Positions 1 to 12,900 of a stretch of DNA of 64,000 bases are shown piece by piece (positions within the stretch are counted from its first letter, which is position 1; every line of letters begins with the position of its first letter). The position numbers were made by a program, and so were the translations under genes. Origin of the DNA: Pleodorina starrii (taxonomy: Eukaryota; Chlorophyta; Chlorophyceae; Chlamydomonadales; Volvocaceae); assembly GCA_030267565.1 (NCBI GenBank), contig BRXU01000003.1, positions 4,172,001 through 4,236,000 of the forward strand. The letters run 5' to 3'. The notes beneath the pieces are model-generated. The model worked only from the letters and a program-made list of their open reading frames with translations, was not told where the DNA came from and did no database searches.

Positions 1-74
1 GGTTTTGGGTATGCATTCGGGGTGAGAATGGGCGTCCTTTAGGAGGGGGAGGAGGAAAGGGAGAAGGGAGGAGC

Positions 75-3000
75 ATGGGCTGTTGTCAGTCGACCACCGT
101 CATCAAGGAAGAGGAGGAGGAGGATGAGCAGGCCGAGCAGCATATTGACATGTAAGGTTATGAGCCGTGGAGTGCAAAGTTTGGCTGGGCTCCCATGTGA
201 TGCAAACTGCGTTTTCGTGCGCAGCCGCTTTTCTGCCACCTCCGCGGACGGGACGGAGCGGAACACCCGCTCTACTGTGAGACAGTCTCAACCCCGGACC
301 AGTAACGATTTGGGAGGGCCGGCGCCGTTCACTGGGCGGTACGGTGAGTAGAGTAGCCCTCGGGGTTGGGCGGGGGTTATGCCTGCTCATACTTCTGTTA
401 TTGAGCTCATCTTTGGTTTCAACTGCTTCAGGCTCGTCACGGGGAGCGCCCTCGCCGTCGCTGTCCTCCGTATCATTGGTGCCAGTCGCTCGCACAGGCA
501 GCTATGACGTTCGTGTGGCCTCCCGCACGCGCCAAAATGGCGGTGACGGAGTCATTGAGACATCGCGGTTGGTTGTTGATCACCTGAAGGTGCGCCATGG
601 GTGTTGTGCGCAAGCAAAGGGCCTGGACGTGACTGGCCATCACTCGCTCGGGTTTCCTTGCTGCAGGGCAACGTCTTCATCAATCAGTACCTTATCATTA
701 AGGACCTGGGCAAAGGTGCTCACGGCACTGTCAAGCTTGTATATAACACGCAAGACGATATGCTTTACGCCATGAAGGCAAGTGCATGCTGCAGAGCCAC
801 GGGGTGTCGAACGGTCCAAGTTGGACCCCGCCCAAACTGCTCGCTATGGTATGTGCAGGTGATCCACAAGAGGCGGATGCGGCGGCAGTCTTACCTGGCA
901 GAACCGCGGGCCATAGCGAACATGATGCGGAATGTGGGCATGTCGCCGCTGTCTCAGAGTCAGACGGAGGGGCAGCGGGGAATGAGCCCTCTCTCCAGCC
1001 CACGAACCCCAAACGGCATGACGGTGAGCTCATGAAGGGCATGCATAAACCCAGCGGCAGGACGCCCAAGTTGAAAGCCTCGGGTGTCCCGCAGGACGAG
1101 TACAGCAACGAAATTGCTGTAATGAAGGAGTTGGACCACCCGAACGTGGTTAAGCTGTACGAGGTTATCCACGACCCCAGCAACAATAAACTATTGATGA
1201 CTATGGAGTATGTGGAGGGCGGCTGTGTCCTGGCCGGGAACAGCCCCACACAGAAGGTGCGGGTGTGCGTGCGTGGGTGCGTGGACTTCGGCGGTTGGCT
1301 CTTCAGAGCTCTGGTGTTGGTTGCCGTTTACGGGGTGTCGGCCTACCGCCGAATCCAGGAGATAAACCCAGCTCTCCTTCATCACTCCCCTTGTCCGCCG
1401 TCGCCCATACACGTGGCGCGCGTGCCTCCTCCGTAGCCCATGCTCATCACCGCCGCGTGACCATGCAAGTTGACATGGGCACTAATCATATGCCGAGCGC
1501 GGAGAAGCACAGTCCACGCAGTGCACGGCTTCCTATTCAAGCTGGCGAGTTGACTCCCAAAGTGTCCACTTGGGAACAGCTCACAGAAGAGGGCTGGAGC
1601 GCATCCTGGGCATGAAAGCTGCAAGCGGCCATTAGAAAGCCCATACATCTGCGCGCAGCGGATCGTCGGGAGCACTATCGACGCTCCCGTGCGTATGGGT
1701 CTGCAGCGCCAGCGGTCGTTAACCTTCGGTGCGGGCATGTGAATCTTGCCGCGGACAGGTGCCCATCCCTGAAGCGACGGCAGTGAAGTACTTCCGTGAT
1801 GTGGTAAAGGGACTCGAATACCTGCACTTCAACCGGTGAGCGGCGCAGGATAGGCGGATGTAGGCAGCACTGAGTTTGGGTCCTGCCGGGAACACTTGTG
1901 CGGATGCTTAGCAGCTGCAGCACTCGTACTCATTTGATTGCGCATGCATGCCGACCTTTTGACTTCGTTGCCCGGCTCGGTCGGCGCCGCCGCGGCCCGG
2001 GTCACGATATAAATGATGCTGACCACCGTACCCCTCACGATGCCGCACACGCCATGCCCGCGCATCCTCCAGGATCGTGCACGGCGATCTGAAACCGGAT
2101 AACTTACTCATGAGCAGCTCGGGGAAGGTAAAGATCTCGGACTTTGGGTCGGCGCGCTTCTGCGAAAAGTCGGACATGATTTTCGCGACGGCGGGGACGC
2201 CCAGCTTCATGGCGCCGGAGATGTGCCAAGGTGGGCGCGCAATCTGTGCGCGAGGGGGCAGAGGGCAGAGTGCTTGGGACCATTGGCGCGCCAGGGGCTT
2301 GGGGCACTGCCAGGTGCGGGGAAGCCGCGCCAAGATGCCAGGGTGGACGATAAGCCGGGGGCGTGTTAAGCAGCAGAAACATTACGTGGCCGGCCAGTAG
2401 CGGCCGTTGGGTGACGGTGACTGCAGGATCACGCTGGTGTTTCGGCTAATTGGCGACGCACGTTGTTGCGCGATTACATACAGGCAAGCAGTTCAACGGC
2501 TTTCCGGGGGACATTTGGGCACTGGGCATCTGCCTCTTCGTGTTTGTCTTCGGCAAGCCGCCCTTCACCGGCACCACCACGTACCAGATCTACGAGGCGA
2601 TCCAGCGGGGCGAGCTGCAGTTCCCCCAGGAGATCCCCGCTACGGCGGAGCTCAAGGCGAGTGGGCTCTGCTGAGTAGGCCTCTGCTGGGGGTCACTGCT
2701 GGACTGAGCTGGGGTTGACAGTGGAAACGATCTCGGTCGAGGGCCGGCAGTTTCAAGTGCTATCAAACAGCGAAGATGAGGGGCACCAATAGGAGGTGGC
2801 GGCTTGCGGAGCCGGTTGAGTAACTCGCCTTATGGTATCAGTCGCTCTGTCGGGAAGGGGGATTGGCGTGTTCAGAACGGCTGCAACGAAAGCCGCCACG
2901 ACGGAGGCTCATACGTCCGAATGGTGCGCCGCCACTCCCGCTCCCTCTCCCGCCGCGGTTCGCAGGACCTCTTGAACCGACTGCTGCAGAAGGACCCGGC

Positions 3001-6000
3001 CCAGCGGATCAGCCTGGAGGAGATCCCCGCCCACCCGTGGGTCACGCGCGGCGGCGCGCTGCCGGTGCTGCAGACCTCCAACGAGCGTGCCGTGCAGCGC
3101 GTGTTTGAAGCGATGCGCAAACGCAACGGTGAGCGAGACGGCGCGGAGTGTGCGGACCGCGGAACCGCAATAGGGTGCTGCCAAGGGGCTTCATGGGGCG
3201 CCATGGGTATTTGCTGCTGCATAACGCTCTCAGGCGGCAGACGCGCGCAGGGTTGTGAGCACAAGGGTTCCTTGGGTGCAACATCCTATGGCCCCAGGCA
3301 TGTACCCGCGCACCTCGTGCTGTCCATGCGTCCTGTCCGGCTGCATGTCGGTGCTGATTGCCGCCGCCGTCCCTCTAACCGACAGAGTCCGGCGCGAAGC
3401 GCCCGGCGCCTTCCACCGTGCTGTTGGCGGCGCCGCCGGAGCCGGTGGACATGCGCAAGCTGGTGCCGGACGCGGAAGTGCGGCACTTTAGGGACGGGGA
3501 GGTGATCATTACGTGAGTGGGGCTGGGCGGGTCGGCGCGCGCTGGGATGGGATGAATGCAACACATGTGGCGTGTTGCATCGCGACACGGCTTGTGGTGC
3601 GCCGCTGGGCTGGCACAGCACGGCTCAGCACAACAGCCGACGTACCAACACGCGTTGTACACGGCCCGTGGGTTTAGCTGCGTCCTGCGTAGCTGGCTGC
3701 CTTAGATCCCCGCGTAGCCCTGAACCCGGTCGTGGGCCCCACTGCTCACTTCCCGGCAACCTCTCCTCTTCTCTCCTCCTCTCGAGTTGCAGCTGCGCAG
3801 CTCCCAGCCCGCCCTGCTGACTTGGACGGTGTTCCCGCCCTGCCCTGCCCCCACAGCCAGGGCCAGCTGCCGGAGGGTCTGTACTACGTGCAGGAGGGCT
3901 TTGTGGACATGATGCTGATGCCCAGCGAGAAGAAGCTGGTGGCGGACGAGGACTTTGCGGACGCAATTGACGACGAGGACGACGAGGAGGACGAGGCGGT
4001 CGTCACGGCAACCGCAAACGCGTTCGACTGCGGAGGGTAGGCAGGCGCCCTAGGCAGGGACCTAGGTACTACCGAGACCGCTGCGGTTAGCCTTCCCCGG
4101 TTTAGGCTAGTGCTGGCGCACCCGTGGGCTGCGGCTTCCGTGCGTCATGGAAACGTCATGGGCTCGGAATTCCGGTCCATCAGGCACCCCAAGGGCCAGC
4201 GGCTGTTCGGCGCCGGGACGGGCAACAATTGAAAGCCGGCATGTCTGGTTCCAGCCTCCCGACTGTGACCGAAGCGCGAGAGGGCTGTCCCCGCGGATGC
4301 CCCCAGGAGCCCCGGCAGCGCAAACGCTGGCGAGGGCGAGGACGGCAGCGAGGGCGAGGAGGGCGGACAGGAGGAGGGCGGCGATCCGGAAGGAGAGGGC
4401 GACGTGGAGGGTCCCAAACCCATGGACGGCTTTATGGCGCTGTTCGGATCACGGCTGTCGGACAGGTGGGTGATGGGGTACGGGGCACGAAGGGGGCCAA
4501 GCGGCGGATCCACAGCCCTCATGATAAATGTGGGACGTGTGTGAAGGTGGGGCTCCGGGTACCAGCCGGAGCTCCAGATGCTGGCCGCGTGCGCTCTGCC
4601 GTCGGGGCCAATGGGGCCGAGTGGAGGAGCCCGCCAGGCGGCACCACAGCTCTTCGGCAGCGCATGGCAGCACGGGTGGCCAGCGGAGGTCCCGCGGCAA
4701 TGGGGTGCTTGCTGCGGCAGCGCCCGCGGTGTAAACCCCCGGCTGAAGCTGAAGCAGCAGCCGTGCCGCTGCGAGGGGGAGATGGCGGAGTGACGCTCAC
4801 GTAAGCCGCAGCCTGCACTCCCGGCGGTGGCGGTGGCGCAGGCGGAGACGGAGGCGGCTGAATGCCTAAGGGTAGTGCCCCATTGGGGGCCCTTGGCACG
4901 CACACGCCAGTTTAAATCCCTAAGCAGGAGTCTCCCAGGCAAGGAGGCCGCGGGTGATGATTGGCGCTGGGGCTGCTATCACCCTCGTGCGGCCGTGCGG
5001 CTCGGCGCGACCCACCTGACACCTGCTTCTACCCACCTGACCTAGCTGCTTGGTGGCTGCCCCAACCCGATGCGCTGGGCCGATGCCGGGTGCGATGCGA
5101 TGCAGGGTGTCCCCAATGGGCTCCAGCTCCGTCATGTCGCCCCGAAACCAGTCGGCGGTGGTCACGCCGCGCAACGGCAGCCAGACCCTCGCGGCGCGCA
5201 ACTACTCGGCCACCACGGTGGGGCCGCGCTACGGCAGCGCGTCCGTGGGGCTGCAGCGCACCAGCAACGCTCAGGTGGAGTCGCCGGGGCGGCTCTCGAA
5301 TCAGAACGCCACATCGGCCTCGGTGCCGCTGCCGCCGGCGCTGCCGGTGGCCCATTCCATGCCCACGCCCTCGTCCTACCACCATCACCTTCCGCCTCAC
5401 CGCATGCACCTTGGTCAGGCAGGAGGCGGCGGATCCAATCGCTCCCAGAGCATCGTCACAAGCAACCACAATCAGCAGCTGCAGCTGCAGCCGTATAGCC
5501 GCTCGCCCTCCCACTCCGTCTTGTCGCCGGCGTCCGGCGGCAGCCCCGTCACCACCACCGGCACCAACAGCGGCGCTCCCACCCCGCGCAACGACAGCAA
5601 CATGGCTTTGCGCAACCCCGTGGCGGGGGCCGGCAGCGCCGGCGGCGCCGGGCCTGGCCCCGGCCTGACCGGCCAGTTCAGCGCGCCGCCGCCAAGCCTT
5701 GGGTCGCGCGCCTCGTACAGCGGCGGTGGCGGGTTGCAGGCCCGAGTTCCGAGCTACACGGGCTCAGGCGGGATGCTGGGGCTGGGGAACAACAACGCCT
5801 CCATAAACCCGTCGCCGCTGGGGCTATCGTGCAGCAACGCGGCGGATCTGCTGCAGGGGGATGGGGATGGCGGGGAAGGCGGCGGTGGCGGCGACGGGCA
5901 GCGCAGGGAGGCCGGCGCTGGCGGCCCCACCTCCGGCGGCGGCAGGGCCGGTGGCAGTTCGCGGCGGCTGTTGGGGTCGGGCAAGGAGCAGGTGCAGGCG

Positions 6001-9000
6001 CAGCCGCCGTTCCTGGTGCCGTCGCCGCCGCACACCTCGCCACAGGCCAGCCGGCGGGCGCTCGTACAGGAGCCCAGTTTTAACCAGCGATTCGGCAGGT
6101 ACGGTGCGGCTGGCCTAGCAAACATATACATGCGCCATCCGGGGACGGCAATCGTGGGCCTGAGTGTGGGGGGCGGCCGGCGGGAGGGATGGGGGGCGGA
6201 TGCCGATGCCCGGGGTGGCTTGCAGATGCTAAGGCTTGAGCTGATGGGCGGCACCATGGGCGCCGTTCAGCGGGGCGTGTGCGCCTCCACGGCCTCGCAC
6301 GATCGTGGGTCTTGGTCTCGCACACGGCCAGCGGTTGACTATGAGGCTTGGACCCGTGGGAGCCCTCCGACAGGAGGAAAGGGCGTCCGGGTGATTACGC
6401 GGTGATGCGCCACCACATGTGTGTCTGCGCGTGTGTCTCTGTTCGCATGTGTGCCCTGCAGGCACGAGGGCACGCAGCGACCGCCCAGCAGGCTGTCCCT
6501 GACAGACTCGGCCTCGGCCTCCCAGGCCCTCACGTCGGCGCCGGGGCGAGTCGCGATGCTGGGCCGGGCGGCCTCCAACCGGTGCGTATGCGGGCTGGGG
6601 GCTGAGGAGAGCCTGCTTGGCAGCTGGGGTGGAAGGGCCGTTTGGAGCCCCAAAAAGCGGCTGGCACCCTGTGCGCGCGTGCAGTGAGCCGCCAAACTTG
6701 AGGCTCGCGTAGGGCCACCTGAGGGCGCGGTAAATGGGCGTCGAAGGTGAGCGTCTACGCCGGCCCCGGGGAGCGATCTGGGCCCCCTTCGCGCATCGGC
6801 CCAGGGCTGTGCCGCCTCGGTTGGGCCGCGAGTGGTTCGCCATCTTAAGCTGGTGGTTGCCGGTCCGCTGGCCAGTGCGGTGCTTCACCGCATGATAATA
6901 ATCCGCTCTGGACCCGTGCACGCCCGGGCTTTGCAGGGCGCGGCAGCCGTTGGAGCCCGAGGACGGCGGGCCCGCCGACGGCGGTAGCGCTGGTGGCGGC
7001 GTGGTCTTGGGGTCCAGCAACCGCCGCCTCGGAACGGGAGCGGCGCGCGGTGGTCCGTTCAGCATGGGCGGCTCGTCCATGCCCCAAGTCTCGTTGCTAT
7101 CGTCCTCGCCACAGACCACGTCCGTGAAGGAGGAGAAGGATGACCTGCTCTTCCTCACGCCTGTGGAGTCGCGGCGGCTCAGCGTCACAGCCGGCGGCGC
7201 CGCAAGCTTCCGGCGCCTCGGCGGCGCGGGCATCATTGTGGGCGCCTCGCCGCCGTCGGGCCCGCCCGGCGCCATCTCCCCCGCCATCAGTCGAATGCTC
7301 AGTGCCGAGCAGAACGGCAGCAGGCCGGCGGGGCTACCTCCGGCGGTGGAGGAATCCGTAGCTGACGCCAGCGACAGTGGCAAGGCCAGCATCGACAGCA
7401 TCAACAGCAATGCCGACATCAGCATACACGCACACAACCGTGGGGTCGGGGGCTGGCGGCGCGAGCGACCGGCGCTGCTGCAGGTCGCCAGCAGTGGCGG
7501 CGGGCTGCCGAGCGGCGGCGGTGAGCAGACTGCCGGCGTGGAGGGCAGCGGCGGCGGCGGCGGCGGCGCTGCAGTTAGCGCTGCGCTTCCGCCACTCCCC
7601 GAGGGGCAGTCCATGCGCCGTGTCCGCAGTGCCATGCGGCGATCGGCCACTCACGACAACATCATGCACCCCTCCTTCAAGAGCATCGTGCCCAGCGGCG
7701 GCGCGGTCATAGTCTCGGGCGGCGGCCCGCCGGCGGGCCCGGATGCGTCGCAGCTGGAGGACGAGGAGAGAGACTTTTATGGCGGGGATGGGCGGGAGCA
7801 GCAGGAGAGCGGCGGCGGCGGCAGCGGGGGCGGGGTCATCAGCGTGCGGCACGCGATCACGGATTTGGAGCGGGTGCGGCGGGAGCACGATATGGCTCAG
7901 GGCGCGGAGGACTACTACCAGGGCGCGGGCCAGGCGTACGCATCGGCGCAGCCGCTGGTACAATTCCAGCGCCCGAGCGACATGAGCGGCGGCGGTGGAC
8001 TGGAGGTGAGTGGGGAGGGCGGGGCGGCGGTGGTGTTGGCAATGGCCGGCTTCCGAACAAGCGTGAGCGGCCGGTTGTCGCAAGGGCAGCCTGGGCAAGG
8101 GCAGAAACCACCAAACCTGGCCCTGCCGCTGCCGCCTCTCTTGCCGCCTTGCCTCGCAGCGCGTCCGCATGCGGCGCCACTCGACCTCCTCCTACAACGC
8201 CAGCTTCGTGCTGAAGCGCGTCCTGGGCGTCTCTATGAGCGGCGCCTCCCTGGACCGCACCTCGATCCAGGTACGGTACACGATTGTCAACTGCCGCTGC
8301 TCACTTGGGCCGGATGGCGGGCGCGATGGACTTCCAGCCCTTTTGCCTGTTGGTTTGACCCCTGTGCGTCCCGTGGCCCTGCTTCACCCCGCCCCGTCCC
8401 GCCTCACTCAGGTTCTCCCGCCCCTCCCTCCCTCCTGTTGCACGCCCACCGGTTGTCCCTCCCTGTCACACCGACAGGAGTGGTCCACCACCAGCAAGCT
8501 GGCCCAGAAGGCAATCCAGCGCTCCGATTCGATGCACTCACGCATGGCGCAGATGGTGCTGCGCGCCAAGCAGCACGCGGTGCGGCGGAAACGGCGCGGC
8601 TCCATGCAGCTCATCACCACGCGCGGCCCTGGCAGCGTCGTGGGTGAATTGTGCATCGACGGCAAGCCCGCGCCCAGCCCCAGCACGGTGGTGGCCAAGG
8701 GGCCGGTCACGGTGCTGATCATCAAGAACGAAAAGGTGCGCTGCGGCTCGGCTCTTCGGCTCGGTTCAGCTCGGTTCAACTCGGCTCGGCGCGTCTGTCT
8801 GACCGCGGCGACGGCGGCCATACCAGGGGGCGGATCATGCTGCCTCCGCGCCCTCCGCCTCAATAAAGGAGGAGCTTTGCGTGTCTGTGCCGCGCCGATG
8901 CTATTGCGGGTCGGGATCGTGAGGAGGATTTTGCGTGAGGAGTATTATGTTTGGAGCTTTGTTGAAGATGGTCGGAGGCCCAGTGGGCGACGCCGTTTGG

Positions 9001-9950
9001 GGGCTGGTGCCCCGGTCGCTCGAGGGGCCAGCAATTTCTCGCTGGAGCCGAGCGCCTGTCGTCGCCCTGCTTGCCCCTTGTGTCTCCCCCTGCCCTCGCG
9101 AAAAAGATCACAGGTATGTCTGGTAAGCATTGCTGGATCCTGGGTCCGTTCACTCACGTCTCCCCCGTCCCTCCACTGTGACGCCTTTGTTATTGCCCCC
9201 ACGACGCCAAGGTGAACAAGTACCGCAACCAGCCCAGTGTCATGGCAGCGCTGCACCGCAGTCAGAACGCATCGCTGGTGCAAGAGGCCATGGAGCGCTT
9301 TGTGGAATGCGAGCAGGAGGTGGTGGCCGTAGAGGTCATCCGCAGGTGCGGTGCGCCGGCTCGCCGCCGGGATCCGACGCAATACGGCGGAGGTCAAACG
9401 CGTCCGATGGAATCCAAATTCTCTGAAGGCCTAGTGCAGCATTGTGCAAAAGCAAGGCCATGGGCTCTCAGGGAGAGTCGGAGTGGAGAGGGCGAGGTCG
9501 GGCACTGCGGTCGCTTCCGCTGCGAATAGCCGCGGAGGTGGGCGGGTAAAAGCGAGGCGTCGCTGTCCAGGTCACAGCGCCTGGTGTTCATGTGTGTGCT
9601 TTCCCCCGGCGGCTGGCTTTCTGCTCCCCTGGTTCCTTTCCAGCAAGCGGCGGCCTTACCGGGAGGTGCACCGCCCAGAACATCTCCGGTCCCATACACC
9701 ATCTCGCCCGCATCGCGGCAGGATGCACCAAATGACCGCTGTCGACTCGTTGGACATTGCGCTTGCTCACTTGGGGCCTGTCGTCGGTTCCTTTTCTGTC
9801 AGCAAGCGAAAGAATCAACTGTTCACCCCTCCGCTTCTCGCCGGCAGGACCATTACCACGGAGCCGAACATGCACCTGGAGGTCGCCCAGGAATACACCG
9901 GCGAGCACCACTCGTCGGAGCGGCTCATGGCGGACATTTACAACGGGTGA
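75..9950 (+). CDS. Ser/Thr protein kinase with a C-terminal, insertion-split cyclic-nucleotide-binding-like domain
   Basis: Twenty phase-consistent exons: 75-151, 225-343, 432-589, 667-777, 859-1023, 1095-1256, 1759-1835, 2073-2230, 2484-2656, 2966-3128, 3386-3512, 3857-4036, 4307-4465, 5106-6098, 6462-6581, 6937-8005, 8160-8270, 8478-8735, 9212-9345, 9848-9950; about 1538 residues. The start was chosen because it opens with MGCCQST, a classic N-myristoylation plus palmitoylation context, so the kinase is probably membrane-tethered. The kinase domain runs from about residue 120 to 450: glycine loop GKGAHGTV, YAMK lysine, catalytic loop HGDLKPDN (non-RD: Gly replaces Arg), SDFG, and APE in SFMAPEM. 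It resembles CaMKK/SNF1-activating kinases. A CNB-like beta-roll follows (FRDGEVIITQGQLPEG, about residue 490) but breaks off into acidic and then Ser/Gly/Ala-rich sequence. The phosphate-cassette-like half (GSVVGELCI then STVVAKGPVTVL) appears only near residue 1430. Two donors are GC (after 777 and 2656). The exon 14 acceptor could also be at about 5045. Kinase call firm; ligand binding doubtful. Confidence 0.88.
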
Positions 9951-12900
9951 TGGGCGGGCCGCCTAAGCACATAGCTGCGCGCATCCAATTACGCATTGGC
10001 ACAGCCGTGTCCTTCCCTTCTTCGCTCCTTTCCTCCGTGCCGGAGGAGCTGCCGGCGGTTAGCCGCGCTACGCTGTCCTGTCGCTCGCGCGCGAGCAACG
10101 GCCAGGCGGCGAAGGAACACCACCACCTGCCTTTCCGCGACGCAGGGCTGCCAATAATGCGGCGAACATGGTGTCCTGAGCGGCTTGCGGGCTGTCTCTG
10201 CGCTTAATGTGATTATTTGACTCGCACGACCGAGCCTCATGCACGGCGTTGCATCCCTTGCCGCCAAGCGCGCCAAGGCGCGACTTGGGCGCTAGATCAG
10301 GAGGAGGGGGCTCGTGTGCGGTGGGTGCATCATAATCTCGCCCGCGAGTTTGTATGCACGTGGAGGCCAAATCCGTGCGCCGTGATGTGATGCGTTTTGG
10401 TGGCTACTGTATCCATGCGTCTAGGGTTAGGGTCAGGAGTGTAGGGTCCAGGGTTGGACCGGGTGCGTGGCGTGCCGACGCTCCCTGCGGCGGACCTCGC
10501 ATGCGTTGTGCTGTCTGGACTACGCGCCGCGGCCGCCACCCCGAAGCAACCCCAACCCAACCGATCGGTTGACTTGGCGGGTTGGGCAGCGGCGCGGCGC
10601 GGTTGTCCGTTGGCAGGCGTGAGGCAATGGGCCAGTCTCCAGGGTTCGCCATCTTGCGATCCAGAGGTTTCTGCGTGCGTACCGGGGGCCAAGTGATCTG
10701 GGGAATGCGTTCGCCGGGTGGAGGGGGAGGCTGCACTGTTGTTGCGATGTGAAGACAAGGGGGCGCTCGTTAGTTGGGCGCGCGTTAGTTGCAGCTCTTA
10801 AGGATATTACAAGGGGATGGCGATAGGCATCACGTGACCGGACGCGTTGATCGGGAGATGGTGGCAGGCAGCTGGACAACGACACGTGGGCCTATTAGCA
10901 ATCTGAACACGAAAGCAGTGTTGCTCAAGCAATGTTCGATTAGAACAGTTGACGACACACTACGCTGCGGAGGAAAGTGATCCTATTTCGGCGTCGCGTA
11001 GTTATGGTTGTGACACGCAACTCCTCCCCGCCAGAGCACTAGTATTGAACTCGTGAGGCCGTGGGGAAAATTTAAGGATTGCCGGGGTCGTTGGTTGGGA
11101 GGCGACCGCAGGCGGTGTTTGGCGTTACGGTGCGAACTGGGTACGTCGCGGCTGCTGGCTGGTGATCTTGAGGTATATGGGTAAGTGGCGTAAAGGGCGA
11201 CTGGAACCCATTTGTTGTGTGCCTGGTGGTCTCTGACAACGGTAACCATGGGGACGATCAATGGGATAGTTCAGCTCGACGCTTCGGAGCTGTCGCATGA
11301 GTCCCGCCCGGCCGGTGACCTTCGGCTGGCAGCCCGAGGAAAGGGGGCGTGTCTGAGCCTTGCCGACGGCGCAGCAAGGGGATCAGCGGACCAGCTGCTT
11401 CGCAACCATGAAGGGCGGGTTGCTGTTCTCGCCCTGATTGTGGAGGGCGGTTAAACACGTGCCATGACACATGATGAGCCGTTGGTTTCACCTGCTGGGA
11501 CTGGACGAGGCGCACTCTAGGCAGGCACGGCTTAGCAAGGCATGGGTGGCTTTTTAGTGACCCGGGCAGCGGACGGTGACGGAGAGCGACGCTGTGGGTT
11601 TTACAATAGTGTTATTATTTCAGACGGCTCGATAGGGTTGTGCCGTTGAGCAATCGCCAAGCATTCGGGCGTAGGGCTGTGCTGCTGCGAATTGAGTGTC
11701 GACAATCACGCAAGGCACCATGACCCAGGCAGGCGCATTCGCTTCTCCTTCGTTTGCGCCGCCTGGGAGTTGCCCTTGAGTTTGGCTGTTCCGGGTCGAG
11801 TCTCAGGCTGCATGAAACTTCATGGAGGTCCAGGGTAGGGCATGCAACAGGATAGATGATCAGGTTACTGGAACCATTCGTGATAACGTCTGGGCCTGTC
11901 CGGGCAGTTCCGGGCGGCGTTTCTGGGCAATCACTAGCCCCGCTCTCCTTTCTCCCTAGTCCATGCCATGCCACGCCCGCCGTTCATTTGAGTGCAACGC
12001 CAGGGAAACCCAACGCAGCGCCCAGCCAGCATCACTGCGAAAGCCAAATTGAAAAAATGTCCCAGGCCGCATCCTAGCACGCGCATTGCGAGACCGCCTC
12101 AGGTCTAATGCATTAGATTATACCCGACTGGGACCGCGGGCTCTATCAATTCTCCTACGAGGACCGCGGGCGGTCCCCTTGCTCTTACCAAAGCGTCACG
12201 CAATGCCGCAGCATCACCCAACATGCCAAACGACCAAATGAATTGCTGTTGCTGCTTCGACAAACCAGCAAGACACACTACGCGCGGCCCCCAATCAGCT
12301 TCCCCTTTCAGGTGACATGCACAAATGTCAGTTCGTCCTGCGGGGGAAAGGCAGTGTGCGAAGGTGCCGAGACAACACAATCGCCGTCAGCCTTGGTGTA
12401 AACAGCGACCACACCACACATCGTCTGCCCGCGAGCACAAAGCTACTTAATGTCCACAATCCAAGTCGACGTCTTGCCATGCCTTCCGCAATGGCGAGCA
12501 AGTGTATGAACCATTGCGTGAGTGTGCGCAGGACCTCGCTCCAAACAGGCGAGTAGTCATCCCCGGCTCAGGGCTCACCTGACGCGCGCAGGAACCCATT
12601 TGTGTGCGCGCAACGCCGGGCAACTGGGCGGCCCGGATCGATCGCGCCATCTCTTATCCCAACCAATACTCGGGCCTGCAACCCGTAAGCTACGCCACCT
12701 GGCGGCTGTCGACTGCCACAGCGCAAAATAGCGCTTGCACCTCATTCCTCCCTTCCTCCCTCCGTGCAGCCCAGCACCCCACACAGGAGACTGCCCGCCA
12801 GCATTTGGCAGCAGCAGCGACGGAAGAAAGCCATGGCTTATAACAAAACCAGCATCCAGTCAGGCACACGGACGAACGGGCGGCACACACGTAATGATGC

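Noticed and set aside
6229..7650. 473-codon minus-strand frame opposite the kinase
   Set aside because: It lies antisense to exons 15-16 of the kinase, whose phase and splice sites are consistent; Pro/Arg/Ser-rich composition is typical of an antisense shadow in GC-rich DNA.
10427..10475. Telomere-like TAGGGTTAGGG stretch
   Set aside because: Units are irregular and too few; the window continues with genes on both sides, so at most a chance or relic motif.
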